Origin: Clostridiaceae bacterium AF10-41
GTDB taxonomy: Bacteria; Bacillota; Clostridia; Clostridiales; Clostridiaceae
Length of the DNA: 64,000 nucleotides
Direction: 5' to 3'
NCBI GenBank assembly: GCA_027686065.1
Contig: JAQCTH010000004.1
Coordinates: forward strand, 1-64,000
A model generated the notes under the pieces. That model was not told the DNA's origin, did not search any database, and saw only the letters and a list, made by a program, of their open reading frames with translations. How positions within the stretch are numbered: the first letter of the stretch is position 1; each line of letters begins with the position of its first letter. Shown here one piece after another: positions 51,606-60,517 of this stretch. A program made the position numbers and the translations under genes.

Positions 51606-52574
51606 ATGATTGCAGTTATTAGTGTTACTAAACTTGGTGACGAAATAGGGAGAAAAATTAACCGTGAGTTTGGTGGAAAGGTTTATTGTAAGTCTAAAAT
51701 AAAGAACTTTAGTTTAGATGAAGTAGTAATTAAAGCATTTAAAGAATGTGATTCAATAATATTTATAAGTTCAACAGGAATAGCAGTAAGAGCAATTTCA
51801 AGTCATTTAAAATCTAAAGATGTAGATCCAGCAGTAGTAGTTGTAGATGTATGTAATAAATTTACTATAAGCTTAGTTTCAGGTCATTTAGGAGGAGCTA
51901 ATAAACTGACTGTGAAGATTTCAAATTTATTAAAAAATACTCCTGTTATAACAACAGCAACAGATAATTTAAACAGGAAGGCTCCAGATGTAATAGCAAA
52001 AGAAAATAATCTAATAATAGATAGTTTAGATAAGGCTAAAGATATAGCAGCTAGATTAGTTAATGGGAAAAGTGTTTATTTTAAAGATGATTTAAACAAA
52101 ATCAAATGTCCAAATGGATATATAGATAGTTATGAAATTAGAGAAAATATGCTTTGGATTACAGACAAATCAAATTCTTATGAAGGTGTACTTAGACTTA
52201 TAAGAAAAGATATAGTTCTTGGAATTGGATGTAGAAAAAATACATCATCAGAAAAAATTATTAATTTTATAGAGACAACTCTAAATGATAATAAAATAGA
52301 CATAAGAAGCGTTAAAATAGTTGCATCTATAGATATAAAGAGTGACGAAAAAGCTATTTTAGATTTAAAGGATAAACTTAATGTAAATTTAAAATTCTTT
52401 ACTAAAGAAGAAATTATAAAAGTTCATAATAAATATGAAGGTAGTGACTTTGTAGAAAAAAATGTTGGCGTTAGAGCTGTAAGTCAACCTGTTGTAGAGT
52501 TGTTAGGTGGAAAAATAATTATAGATAAGATAAGTTTTGAAGGAATTACACTAACTGTTGGACGAATAATTTAA
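51606..52574 (+). CDS. cbiG: cobalt-precorrin-5A hydrolase
   Basis: CbiG opens the ring lactone and removes acetaldehyde, the ring-contraction step of the anaerobic pathway. The 322 residues have the N-terminal domain ISSTGIAVRAISSHLKSKDV and VSGHLGGANKLTVKISNLLK. A central part and the C-terminal CbiG/CobE-like domain follow (about 205-322, LGIGCRKNTSSEKIINFIET). The true start is ATG 51606, just after the cbiF stop; a longer frame into cbiF is not supported by a ribosome binding site. Confidence 0.93.
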   Translation: MIAVISVTKLGDEIGRKINREFGGKVYCKSKIKNFSLDEVVIKAFKECDSIIFISSTGIAVRAISSHLKSKDVDPAVVVVDVCNKFTISLVSGHLGGANKLTVKISNLLKNTPVITTATDNLNRKAPDVIAKENNLIIDSLDKAKDIAARLVNGKSVYFKDDLNKIKCPNGYIDSYEIRENMLWITDKSNSYEGVLRLIRKDIVLGIGCRKNTSSEKIINFIETTLNDNKIDIRSVKIVASIDIKSDEKAILDLKDKLNVNLKFFTKEEIIKVHNKYEGSDFVEKNVGVRAVSQPVVELLGGKIIIDKISFEGITLTVGRII

Positions 52575-52664
52575 AAATTATATTTAAATAAAATTAAGAA
52601 AGTAGGAAATTTAGAAATAATAAAGATAATTTATTTTTAAGGAAATATAAAAATGGAGGGGCAT

Positions 52665-53381
52665 ATGGGGAAATTATATGTAATAGGAATAGGGCCCGGT
52701 GGCTTAGATTATATGACAATAATGGCAAAAAAGGCTATTGAAGAAAGTGAAGTAATAGTTGGATATATAAAATATATAGATATGATAAAACCTATGATAG
52801 AAGGAAAAGAAGTTTTTAGTACTGGAATGAGGGGAGAGGAAGAAAGATGTAGGGAAGCCTTAAAGTTATCGAAGGATAAGGTAGTTTCATTGATAAGTAC
52901 AGGTGATTCTGGAATATATGGTATGGCGGGATTAGTACTAGAGCTTATGAAGGATGAAGATGTAGAAATAATTCCAGGATTAACGGCTTCCAGTGCAGCA
53001 GGTTCAATATTAGGAGCTCCGCTTATGCATGATAATTGTAATATAAGCTTAAGTGATTTAATGACACCTTATGAACTTATAAAAAAAAGAGTTAAAAATG
53101 CAGCTGATGCAGATTTTATTATTTCGCTATATAACCCAAGAAGTAAAGGAAGGCCATACTATCTAAAAGAATGTGTAGATATAATAAGAAAATATAGAAA
53201 TGCGGATACGCCAATAGCAGTAGTAAGACATGCTCTAAGGGTAGGACAAGAAGTAAAATTATTTACATTAGAAAATTTTGATGAAAGCATAGTAGACATG
53301 TTCTCTATAGTTATAGTTGGAAATTCTCAAAGTTATATTAAGAAGGATAAGTTTATAACTCCAAGAGGGTATAAGATATGA
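52665..53381 (+). CDS. cbiH: precorrin-3B C17-methyltransferase
   Basis: CbiH methylates C-17 at the ring-contraction step. The 238-residue enzyme starts MGKLYVIGIGPGGLDYMTIM and has LISTGDSGIYGMAGLVLELM, EIIPGLTASSAAGSILGAPL, and SLYNPRSKGRPYYLKECVDI, which is characteristic of CbiH/CobJ. ATG 52665 is preceded by GGAGGGG; ATG 52653 upstream (spaced from AAGGA) is an alternative adding four residues. The cbiJ start overlaps its stop by 4 bases. Confidence 0.93.
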   Translation: MGKLYVIGIGPGGLDYMTIMAKKAIEESEVIVGYIKYIDMIKPMIEGKEVFSTGMRGEEERCREALKLSKDKVVSLISTGDSGIYGMAGLVLELMKDEDVEIIPGLTASSAAGSILGAPLMHDNCNISLSDLMTPYELIKKRVKNAADADFIISLYNPRSKGRPYYLKECVDIIRKYRNADTPIAVVRHALRVGQEVKLFTLENFDESIVDMFSIVIVGNSQSYIKKDKFITPRGYKI

Positions 53382-54148
53382 TAGGTTTTGTACTTGGAAC
53401 ATCAGAAGGTAATGAAATATTAGAGCAAGTAAATAAAATAACAGACAATATAGTAATATCAACGGCTACTAGTTACGGGGGAGAACTTTTAAAAAAATAT
53501 AAATTTAAGTATTTAAACACACAACCTCTAGATGAAGAAAAATTTAAAAAACTAATTAATGATTTAAATATAAAGATATTTGTTGATGCATCGCATCCAT
53601 ATGCAAATGAAGTTTCAAAAAACTTAATTAATGCATGTAATAATTTGAACATTGAGTATGTGCGATATGAAAGAAAAAGTATTCTTAAAAATATAAGTAA
53701 AGAAAGAATTATAAAGATAGATAGATATGAGGAATTAGAAGAAGTACTAAAGGATATAGAAGGAAATGTATTAAATACAACAGGAAGTAATAATGCAGAA
53801 TTGATAAATAGTTTAGATATAGAAAATAGAGTAATACATAGAATTTTACCATTACCAAATATACTTCAAAAATTGATAGACTCAGGAATTAAAATAGAAA
53901 ACATAATTGCTATGAAGGGACCATTTGGTAAAGCAATAAATGATGGAATAATAAAGGAGTATAAAATAAAAGCAATTATAACTAAAGATAGTGGAATTGA
54001 AGGTGGAATGAAAGAAAAGATAGAGGCTGCAATGAAAAATGGTATCAAAGTAATAGTAATTAGTAGGCCCAAAATTAAATATAAAAACTTTTTTGAAAAT
54101 ATAGATGACTTGATAGAATTTATAAAGAATAAAAGAACTAAGTACTAG
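53378..54148 (+). CDS. cbiJ: cobalt-precorrin-6A reductase
   Basis: CbiJ reduces the macrocycle of cobalt-precorrin-6A with NADH/NADPH. The 256-residue protein has GFVLGTSEGNEILEQVNKIT at the start, IKIFVDASHPYANEVSKNLI, VLNTTGSNNAELIN, and IITKDSGIEGGMKEKIEAAM near the end. The ATGA overlap with cbiH couples the two. It is the last enzyme gene before the transporter genes. Confidence 0.93.
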   Translation: MIGFVLGTSEGNEILEQVNKITDNIVISTATSYGGELLKKYKFKYLNTQPLDEEKFKKLINDLNIKIFVDASHPYANEVSKNLINACNNLNIEYVRYERKSILKNISKERIIKIDRYEELEEVLKDIEGNVLNTTGSNNAELINSLDIENRVIHRILPLPNILQKLIDSGIKIENIIAMKGPFGKAINDGIIKEYKIKAIITKDSGIEGGMKEKIEAAMKNGIKVIVISRPKIKYKNFFENIDDLIEFIKNKRTKY

Positions 54149-54204
54149 ATATGAGATATGAGATATAAAGAATGATCAAATGATTATTAGATTAGGAGGA
54201 AAAT

Positions 54205-54930
54205 ATGAAAAAATCAACATTTATTTTATTTGCACTTTGTTTATGGGTAAGTATTCCTATGAATGCTTATGCCATGCATATTGCAGAAGGAGCAATTTCG
54301 TTAAATTGGTGTATATTTTACTTTATAATATCGGCACCATTTATAGTCATAAGTATAAGAGAACTTAGAAAGTGTATTAAGAAAAATAGTGAGATAAAAA
54401 TGCTATTAGCACTTATGGCGGCTTATATTTTTATGATGTCTGCAATGAAATTGCCATCAGTTACAGGCAGCTCATCACATCCAACAGGAACAGGTCTTGG
54501 AAGTATAATATTTGGACCTTTAGTAGTTGTAATACTTTCAGTAATAGTACTACTATTTCAAGCTCTACTATTAGCTCATGGTGGACTAACTACCTTAGGA
54601 GCAAATGTATTATCAATGGGGATAGTAGGACCACTTATAGCTTATGGAATATACAGAGTGCTAAAAAATAAAAATAAATCCTTAGCCATATTTTTGGCGT
54701 GTGCACTAGGTAATTTATCAACGTATATAGTTACCTCAATTCAATTATCTTTTGCATATCCAGATAAAGTTGGAGGAATCCTAGCATCAGCTACAAAATT
54801 TATGGGAATATTTGCAGTAACTCAAATTCCACTTGCAATAGTAGAAGGAATTATATCAGTTATATTATATGATTTCATAACAAAGCATTGTAAGAGTGAG
54901 TTAAATGAATTAGAGGAGGGGCTATTATAA
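54205..54930 (+). CDS. cbiM: cobalt ECF transporter S component CbiM
   Basis: CbiM is the cobalt-binding membrane subunit of the CbiMNQO transporter. The 241-residue protein has a signal-like N-terminus processed before MHIAEG, the metal-binding His-containing motif AYAMHIAEGAISLNWCIFYF, and SSHPTGTGLGSIIFGPLVVV. It has about seven membrane segments. It is followed by cbiN with a one-base overlap. Confidence 0.95.
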   Translation: MKKSTFILFALCLWVSIPMNAYAMHIAEGAISLNWCIFYFIISAPFIVISIRELRKCIKKNSEIKMLLALMAAYIFMMSAMKLPSVTGSSSHPTGTGLGSIIFGPLVVVILSVIVLLFQALLLAHGGLTTLGANVLSMGIVGPLIAYGIYRVLKNKNKSLAIFLACALGNLSTYIVTSIQLSFAYPDKVGGILASATKFMGIFAVTQIPLAIVEGIISVILYDFITKHCKSELNELEEGLL

Positions 54931-55217
54931 TGAAAAAGAAAAATTTGTTATTAATATTATTATGCATAGCTCTTATAATAATGCCTTTTATAGTAAATAA
55001 AGACGGTGCTTATGAAGGGGCTGATGCGCAAGCAGATGCCCTTATTGGAGAAATAAACCCGGATTACGAGCCATGGGCAGAAAGTCTTTGGGAACCACCA
55101 TCAGGAGAAGTCGAAAGCTTTCTATTTGCAGCTCAAGCAGCTATAGGAGCTGGATTTATAGGATATTTTATTGGAAAGAAGAAGGGGCAAGTTGTTAAGA
55201 GAAATAAATCTATATAG
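54930..55217 (+). CDS. cbiN: cobalt transporter auxiliary subunit CbiN
   Basis: CbiN is a small two-helix protein needed by CbiM for cobalt uptake. The 95 residues have an N-terminal membrane helix (LLLILLCIALIIMPFIVN), an extracytoplasmic loop GADAQADALIGEINPDYEPW, and a second helix (FLFAAQAAIGAGFIGYFIG). It overlaps cbiM by one base and cbiQ by about 26. Confidence 0.94.
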   Translation: MKKKNLLLILLCIALIIMPFIVNKDGAYEGADAQADALIGEINPDYEPWAESLWEPPSGEVESFLFAAQAAIGAGFIGYFIGKKKGQVVKRNKSI

Positions 55218-55890
55218 TAATAACTGTAAACTATTAAATGTACACCCTATAGAAAAAATTTTATTAATAACTATTTCTTTAATAGGGTGTAGTTATACAG
55301 AAAATGTTTATATAATAGCTTTTAATATATGTCTATTTATAATATTAAGCATAGCAGCTAAAAATCCTTGGAGCTTAATTAGAAAGTTTATTATTATATC
55401 CATGATATTTTCAATATCTACAGCTATAACAATGATATGGCAAGATCAATCTATTATATTAGTACTACTTGTAATTTTTAGGGGAATTAATGGAGCTATT
55501 ACATTGAGTTTTTTATCATTAACAACGCCTATAAATCAAATTGTGGCACTTATAAGTAAATATGAAGGTGTACGAGATGTTGCAGATATAATAAAAGCTA
55601 CAGAAAGATTTATTATACTACTTGAAGATGATTTTGATTTAACATTTAAAGCAATGAGATGTAGAGGTGGATTTGGAAATTTTAAAAAGAGTTTAAAAGA
55701 TTATGGAAAAGCATTTGGAGTAATATTAAAAAATATATTTATTAGATGGGAAGAAATGAGTCTATCCCTTAAAAATAGATGCTATAGAGGAAGATTTAAC
55801 TATAGTGCAAATTTTGAAATAGATAGAAAAATAATAGTACAAATAATGATATATTTTTTAGTCTTTCTATTAGCGATATATTTGGCATGA
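55192..55890 (+). CDS. cbiQ: cobalt ECF transporter T component CbiQ
   Basis: CbiQ is the transmembrane coupling subunit. The protein starts near LREINLYSNNCKLLNVHPIE, the normal CbiQ N-terminus. I use TTG 55192, about 5 bases after AAGGGG; a TTG at 55171 would give an unusual extension. It has several membrane helices (LLITISLIGCSYTENVYIIA, VLLVIFRGINGAITLSFLSL) and the coupling motif KAMRCRGGFGNFKKSLKDYG. The operon stops here at a terminator. The ATPase gene cbiO is not in this window, so it must be elsewhere or be shared. Confidence 0.9.
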   Translation: MLREINLYSNNCKLLNVHPIEKILLITISLIGCSYTENVYIIAFNICLFIILSIAAKNPWSLIRKFIIISMIFSISTAITMIWQDQSIILVLLVIFRGINGAITLSFLSLTTPINQIVALISKYEGVRDVADIIKATERFIILLEDDFDLTFKAMRCRGGFGNFKKSLKDYGKAFGVILKNIFIRWEEMSLSLKNRCYRGRFNYSANFEIDRKIIVQIMIYFLVFLLAIYLA

Positions 55891-55924
55891 AATAAGTAAA
55901 TATGTTTATAAAAGAAAAATATGT

Positions 55925-55956
55925 AAAAAACTATACAAATAAGTGTATAGTTTTTT
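55925..55956 (+). terminator. terminator of the cbi operon
   Basis: AAAAAACTATAC (55925-55936) pairs with GTATAGTTTTTT (55945-55956). Confidence 0.85.
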
Positions 55957-56034
55957 CTTTTACTGACATATAAGTATAAGAAAAGTGTTAATATAAATAA
56001 TAAAGTAACTTATGATAGAAAAGGAGAGGATACT

Positions 56035-56745
56035 ATGACTAAACCTATTATAGGAGTTACATCACTTTTTGATGATGAAAGAGACAGTATCTGGATGTTA
56101 CCCTCTTATTTAAATGTAATTACAGATTTAGGTGGAATTCCTGTTATATTACCAATTATAGATGATGAAAATGATATTAGAAGGCTAGTTAGACAATTTG
56201 ATGGATTTGTAATAACGGGAGGACAAGATGTGAATCCTGCTATATATAATGAAAAAAGAGCAGAGCATTGTGGTAACACAAATAATGGTAGGGATATCTT
56301 TGAGCAAATATTAATAGATGAAGTTCTTAACCTTGATAAGCCATTACTTGCCATATGTAGAGGCTTTCAACTTTTAAATGCATATTTAGGTGGAACTTTA
56401 TATCAAGATATAAAAATAGAAAAAAACAACAATATTGAAAGTATTCATAAGCAAGATAAGCCTTATTATGTACCAAGTCATAAAATAGAGATAAAGGAAG
56501 ATTCATTATTATTTGATATTACGGATAAAAAAGAATTATTAGTAAATAGTATGCATCATCAAGCTATAAAAAAATTATCAACAAAGTTAAAAGTAGCAGC
56601 AATAAGTGAAGATGAAATAATAGAAAGTGCTTATATGGAGAATAAAAAATTCGTTCTAGGTGTACAATGGCATCCAGAATTGCTATATAAAGATTATGAA
56701 GAACAAAAAAATATTTTTAAGAAATTTATAGAAAATGCTTTATAA
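56035..56745 (+). CDS. class-I glutaminase-like hydrolase (gamma-glutamyl-GABA hydrolase family, peptidase C26)
   Basis: This 236-residue cytosolic enzyme has the nucleophile Cys108 in LLAICRGFQLLNAYLGGT, the ITGGQDVNPAIYNE loop, and the His-Glu pair in VQWHPELL, as in gamma-glutamyl-gamma-aminobutyrate hydrolase (PuuD). It has no synthetase domain. The substrate is probably a gamma-glutamyl compound, but the family also includes other uses. The ribosome binding site is AAGGAGAGG. It is a single gene after the cbi terminator. Confidence 0.88.
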   Translation: MTKPIIGVTSLFDDERDSIWMLPSYLNVITDLGGIPVILPIIDDENDIRRLVRQFDGFVITGGQDVNPAIYNEKRAEHCGNTNNGRDIFEQILIDEVLNLDKPLLAICRGFQLLNAYLGGTLYQDIKIEKNNNIESIHKQDKPYYVPSHKIEIKEDSLLFDITDKKELLVNSMHHQAIKKLSTKLKVAAISEDEIIESAYMENKKFVLGVQWHPELLYKDYEEQKNIFKKFIENAL

Positions 56746-56999
56746 ACTGCAAGGGTATTACCAAAAAAATACTTTTAATAACTTTAAATGGAAATTAAAT
56801 ACTATTTATGGGAAATATAAACATTGTGGCAAAGTGATAGAAAAGTGAGGAAAGAATAAGAAAGTTAAGTTAAACTTAAGCAATAGGGAATACTGATTTT
56901 TACTTATATTAATAATAATAGTAAGATATGATTGTTACTAGTAATTATTAATTCATAAAGTTTGCAAACTATGATAATAGAGCTAAGGAGTTGTACTTT

Positions 57000-57506
57000 G
57001 TGGAAGTAAGCAGTATTAATCTTAGTCAAGAAGTATATAGATCTGATGCAGAGAAAATATGCAATTGGCTTAGTGATGAGGAAATAATAAGTTATTTAAA
57101 TGAAGATGCTAATGTAAAAAGAAATTTAATCAACGTTATAAATAGGGTGAACATGCCAATATTAACTCATCTTTTTAATAATAATTGTAGATTTTTTACT
57201 ATAAAAAATATGTATGGAACAATAGGATTCTTAAGATTAGTTCCTAAAAGTGAATTCGTAGAAGTAGTTATTGCAGTGGGCGAAAAAGATCTATGGGGTA
57301 AAGGTATAGGGCATAATGCAGTAGTAGAAGCTTTAAAAGTGGCTTTTTTTGATATGAGAGCTGAGTATGTGGTAGCTAAAATTAAAAAGAGTAATAAAAG
57401 ATCTCAGAATCTTTTTAAGGGGCTAGGATTTAAACAGGCCAAAGAGCTTGAAAAAGAAATTGAATATCATATAAATATGAAATCTTTTATCAAGATAGCT
57501 GCATAG
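57000..57506 (+). CDS. GNAT-family N-acetyltransferase
   Basis: The 168-residue protein has a GNAT fold with the acetyl-CoA loop VVIAVGEKDLWGKGIGHNAV and the later NKRSQNLFKGLGFKQAKELE. GTG 57000 is spaced 9 bases from AAGGAG; TTG 56991 directly follows that site and is less likely. The substrate is unknown. It is a single gene with a terminator (57597-57630). Confidence 0.8.
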   Translation: MEVSSINLSQEVYRSDAEKICNWLSDEEIISYLNEDANVKRNLINVINRVNMPILTHLFNNNCRFFTIKNMYGTIGFLRLVPKSEFVEVVIAVGEKDLWGKGIGHNAVVEALKVAFFDMRAEYVVAKIKKSNKRSQNLFKGLGFKQAKELEKEIEYHINMKSFIKIAA

Positions 57507-57596
57507 ATTTATTTTTAAAACTAATATAAAATGATAATTATTATTAAAGTTAAATATAAAGTATACAAATTAAAAATATAGTGAATAATTCTGCGT

Positions 57597-57630
57597 AAAG
57601 TATTGATTTTTGTTAATCAATACTTTTTTT
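57597..57630 (+). terminator. terminator after the GNAT gene
   Basis: AAAGTATTGATT (57597-57608) pairs with AATCAATACTTT (57615-57626) followed by Ts. Confidence 0.8.
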
Positions 57631-57705
57631 ATGTTAAAATTAGAAGATAAAAATCCGTAAGAAATTTTTTAAACGCTATGTTAAATTATTGTTGGAGGTA
57701 GATGT

Positions 57706-58245
57706 ATGAAAAAGGAGGAAAAATGGAAGGCTGTTATAGAATATGATTCAACATATGATGGAAAGTTTTTTTATGGAGTAAAAACTACGAAAATATTTTG
57801 CCGACCATCTTGTAAATCTAAGAATCCAGTTAAGGAAAATGTAGTATTCTTCTCTACAGCACAAGGAGCAATTGAAGGTGGATTTAGACCTTGTAAGAGG
57901 TGCCGACCTGATTTAATAGAATATAATCCTAGTATTAATATTGCTAATAATATTAAGGATATTTATGATAAATATTATTATGATGAAGAATTAATTAATT
58001 CTAAAATAGAAGAATTACATATAGCAAAAAGTCATTTACTAAGAATTTTTAATAAAGTTTTTAATTTAACACCTAGAGTATATATTTTAAAACTTAGGGT
58101 TGAAAAAGCAAAAGAACTTTTAAAAACTACTGATAAATCAATTATTGAAATTTCTTTTGAATGTGGTTTTAAAAGTTTATCAACATTTTATGATAATTTT
58201 AAGAAAATTGAAGGTGTGAATCCTAGAAGTTATCGTATAAAATGA
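57706..58245 (+). CDS. adaA: methylphosphotriester-DNA methyltransferase/AraC regulator (AdaA)
   Basis: AdaA takes a methyl group from DNA phosphotriesters onto a zinc-bound Cys and then becomes an activator of alkylation-repair genes. The N-terminal Ada domain has the four zinc cysteines: C32 and C36 in FCRPSCKSKN, C63 and C66 in CKRCRPDL. The C-terminal AraC-type double helix-turn-helix (about 80-179) has IAKSHLLRIFNKVFNLTPRV and FECGFKSLSTFYDNFKKIEG. It heads the adaA-ogt-alkD cluster, which it probably activates. Confidence 0.93.
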   Translation: MKKEEKWKAVIEYDSTYDGKFFYGVKTTKIFCRPSCKSKNPVKENVVFFSTAQGAIEGGFRPCKRCRPDLIEYNPSINIANNIKDIYDKYYYDEELINSKIEELHIAKSHLLRIFNKVFNLTPRVYILKLRVEKAKELLKTTDKSIIEISFECGFKSLSTFYDNFKKIEGVNPRSYRIK

Positions 58246-58284
58246 TTAATAGTTTATTTGTAAAATAAACTTGAAAGGAGTTAT

Positions 58285-58758
58285 ATGAAAAGTATTTTTT
58301 ACTATAAAACTATAATTGGAGAAATTGGGATTGCTGAAAATGGAAGGGGTATTACAAATATCTATATAAAAGAAAAGCTAAAACTTGAAGATGATGTAGA
58401 GATAAGAGAAACTAAACTAATCAAAGAGGCATTAAATCAACTTAATGAGTATTTATCTGGAAGTAGAATGAATTTTAGTATTCCATTAGAGTTAGAAGGA
58501 ACAGAATTTCAAAGTAAGGTGTGGAATGAACTTATTAATATACCTTATGGGCAAAAGGTAACTTATAAAGAAATAGCAGAAAAAATAGGAAATCCAAAGG
58601 CAGCTCGAGCTGTTGGGATGGCTAATAATAAAAATCCAATATTAATAATGATACCATGCCATAGAGTTATAGGGAAAAGTGGGAAATTAGTTGGATATGC
58701 AGGAGGGTTAAAAATGAAAGAAAAATTGTTAGAGATAGAAGGTAAAAATCATTTATAG
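58285..58758 (+). CDS. ogt: methylated-DNA-protein-cysteine methyltransferase
   Basis: This repair protein removes the methyl group from O6-methylguanine to its own Cys and is then inactive. The 157 residues have the active-site Cys125 in PCHRVIG, with the helix-turn-helix region GQKVTYKEIAEKIGNPKAAR and the Asn hinge MANNKNPI. The length fits Ogt/AdaB. It lies 39 bases after adaA with AAAGGAG. Confidence 0.95.
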   Translation: MKSIFYYKTIIGEIGIAENGRGITNIYIKEKLKLEDDVEIRETKLIKEALNQLNEYLSGSRMNFSIPLELEGTEFQSKVWNELINIPYGQKVTYKEIAEKIGNPKAARAVGMANNKNPILIMIPCHRVIGKSGKLVGYAGGLKMKEKLLEIEGKNHL

Positions 58759-58787
58759 AATTAATATATGTCATAGGAGGGGATAGT

Positions 58788-59498
58788 TTGGAGGTTAAGC
58801 TTAGTGAAGATATTAATTTAAAGATTAGGCAAGAGCTAGTAAATTTATCTGAAGAGGGTTATAGAGAGTTTTCTTCGAAGCTTTTACCAGGAATTGAAAA
58901 TATTCTTGGAGTTAGATTCCCCAATTTAAGAAGGATCGCAAAAGAAATAGCAAAGGATGATTGGAGAAGCTACTTAAATAGTCCAAGAGATTATTACTTT
59001 GAAGAGATTATGCTACAAGGTATGGTAGTTGGATACATTAATGATGTGGATATAGAGGAAATTTTAGAAGTTATAAGAAAATATGTAGCAAAGATTAATA
59101 ACTGGTCTGTTTGCGATAGTTTTTGTAATGGATTAAAATTCACTGGTAATAACAAAGAAAAAGTGTGGGAATTTATACAAAAATATCTTTTCTCTAAAAA
59201 TGAATTTGAAGTAAGATTTGCAATCGTTATGTTACTTAATTATTACATAGAAGAAGATTATATTAAATTAGTTTTAAGTAAATTAGATAAGATTAAACAT
59301 GATGGATATTATGTTAAAATGGCTGTTGCTTGGGCAATATCAGTTTGCTATGTGAAATATGATGAAGTAACAATAAAATATTTAAAGAAAAATACTTTAG
59401 ACAATTTCACATATAATAAAACATTACAAAAGATTTGTGAGTCATTAAAGGTCTCTAAAGAAAATAAGGTTATTATCAAAAGTATGAAAAGAAAATAA
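58788..59498 (+). CDS. AlkD-type DNA alkylation repair protein
   Basis: The 236 residues form a HEAT-like helical repeat protein of the DNA alkylation repair (AlkD/DUF-like) family: GVRFPNLRRIAKEIAKDDWR, then NNWSVCDSFCNGLKF and VRFAIVMLLNYYIEEDYIKL. AlkD excises bulky or charged alkylated bases. The start is TTG 58788, after GGAGGGG. It closes the adaA-ogt-alkD cluster, so the three form an adaptive-response module. Confidence 0.85.
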   Translation: MEVKLSEDINLKIRQELVNLSEEGYREFSSKLLPGIENILGVRFPNLRRIAKEIAKDDWRSYLNSPRDYYFEEIMLQGMVVGYINDVDIEEILEVIRKYVAKINNWSVCDSFCNGLKFTGNNKEKVWEFIQKYLFSKNEFEVRFAIVMLLNYYIEEDYIKLVLSKLDKIKHDGYYVKMAVAWAISVCYVKYDEVTIKYLKKNTLDNFTYNKTLQKICESLKVSKENKVIIKSMKRK

Positions 59499-59522
59499 AT
59501 AATTATATATAGATAAAGATAG

Positions 59523-59559
59523 TTAGACGATTTTATAAGGATATTATTAAATCGTCTAA
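59523..59559. terminator. hairpin between alkD and the kinase-like gene
   Basis: TTAGACGATTT (59523-59533) pairs with AAATCGTCTAA (59549-59559). It covers the stop codon of the minus-strand gene; T-runs are poor. Confidence 0.5.
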
Positions 59560-60333
59560 TATCATATTACCACCAAGTTTATAGTCATAGTCAGAATTAT
59601 TATTCATGGATTTTATAAAACTCCATGTTGCATTCCAAAACTTAACTACAAAAAGGTAGTTTTCTAATTTTTCTTTTAGATATGAAGAGTAGTTTCCAAA
59701 ATAATTTTTAATCAATTCATTTCTCATTTCATCATTTAAAAACCAAGATAAAGTAGCTAAGTCAAAAAAAATATCTCCCATTCCAGAAAATTCAAAGTCA
59801 ATAAGATATACAGAATCCTTACTATATAAAATATTAGATATATTTAAATCATTATGACATAATCCGTAATGGATGTTTTGGGTTAAAGTATATTCTAATA
59901 AGTTTAACTTTTTTATTAATATATTTATGTCATGATTAAAGTTAAAATTTGAATTAAGTAAAAAGTTAATATTTTCATTAATTATCTTAAAAGGATTAAA
60001 GTAATTAGTACATTTTAAGCTATGTAGTTTTTTTAATACGGAAATTAAGTCATTAATGAAAATAGGGGAATTATAAAATTCTAGATTGATTTTAATAGAC
60101 TTCTTAAATGCACTTAATAAGACTCCATTATCTTTATTATGGTAAAGAATATCAGGAGAAATGTTGAGTTGATTAATTATATTTAAAATATCATGTTCAT
60201 CCGAAAAATTATTAGTATTACTTTTACTTGGAATTCTTAATACATATTGTGAGTCCTGTATTTCCAATAGATAGTTTGAATTATTTAGACCACCAAGTTT
60301 TTTTAGTAAAATATTTTTAGTTAATATATCCAT
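59533..60333 (-). CDS. choline-kinase-like phosphotransferase (APH/LicA type)
   Basis: The 266 residues have the kinase fold of the choline/aminoglycoside kinase group: LGGLNNSNYLLEIQDSQYVL (nucleotide loop), VLRIPSKSNT, the catalytic loop HNDLNISNIL (Asp of the HxDxxxxN motif), and the metal-binding LIDFEFSGMGDIFFDLA. LicA-like enzymes phosphorylate choline for teichoic acid decoration. Without other lic genes nearby the substrate cannot be settled. It is a single gene. Confidence 0.82.
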   Translation of the reverse strand: MDILTKNILLKKLGGLNNSNYLLEIQDSQYVLRIPSKSNTNNFSDEHDILNIINQLNISPDILYHNKDNGVLLSAFKKSIKINLEFYNSPIFINDLISVLKKLHSLKCTNYFNPFKIINENINFLLNSNFNFNHDINILIKKLNLLEYTLTQNIHYGLCHNDLNISNILYSKDSVYLIDFEFSGMGDIFFDLATLSWFLNDEMRNELIKNYFGNYSSYLKEKLENYLFVVKFWNATWSFIKSMNNNSDYDYKLGGNMILDDLIISL

Positions 60334-60409
60334 AAGATCTCCTAAAAGGTTAGTTTATATATATATTTTAACATATATTTTTATTATTTTAATGAAATTA
60401 AATGATTTG

Positions 60410-60438
60410 AAAGCATTATCCATAGTGATAATGCTTTT
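60410..60438. terminator. orphan terminator-like hairpin upstream of the GntR promoter
   Basis: AAAGCATTATC (60410-60420) pairs with GATAATGCTTT (60427-60437). It lies between divergent genes. It may stop readthrough from upstream or act as an attenuator in the leader of the minus-strand gene. Confidence 0.45.
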
Positions 60439-60476
60439 ATATTTAAAAAAATTTCTAATAAAAATTTATTTATATC

Positions 60477-60505
60477 TTGACAACGGTTTCTAGCTATAAT
60501 ATTAT
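60477..60505 (+). promoter_or_regulatory. promoter of the GntR/GH88/PTS operon
   Basis: TTGACA (60477-60482) and TATTAT (60500-60505) are 17 bases apart. A 12-bp palindrome follows at about +7. Confidence 0.7.
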
Positions 60506-60517
60506 TACATTAACAGG

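Noticed and set aside
54180..54368. Short plus-strand ORF overlapping cbiM
   Set aside because: Out-of-frame shadow of the cbiM start region; cbiM has the real ribosome binding site and family match.
60495..60500. TATAAT as the -10 box of the GntR promoter
   Set aside because: It would leave only a 12-base spacer from TTGACA; TATTAT five bases further gives 17.
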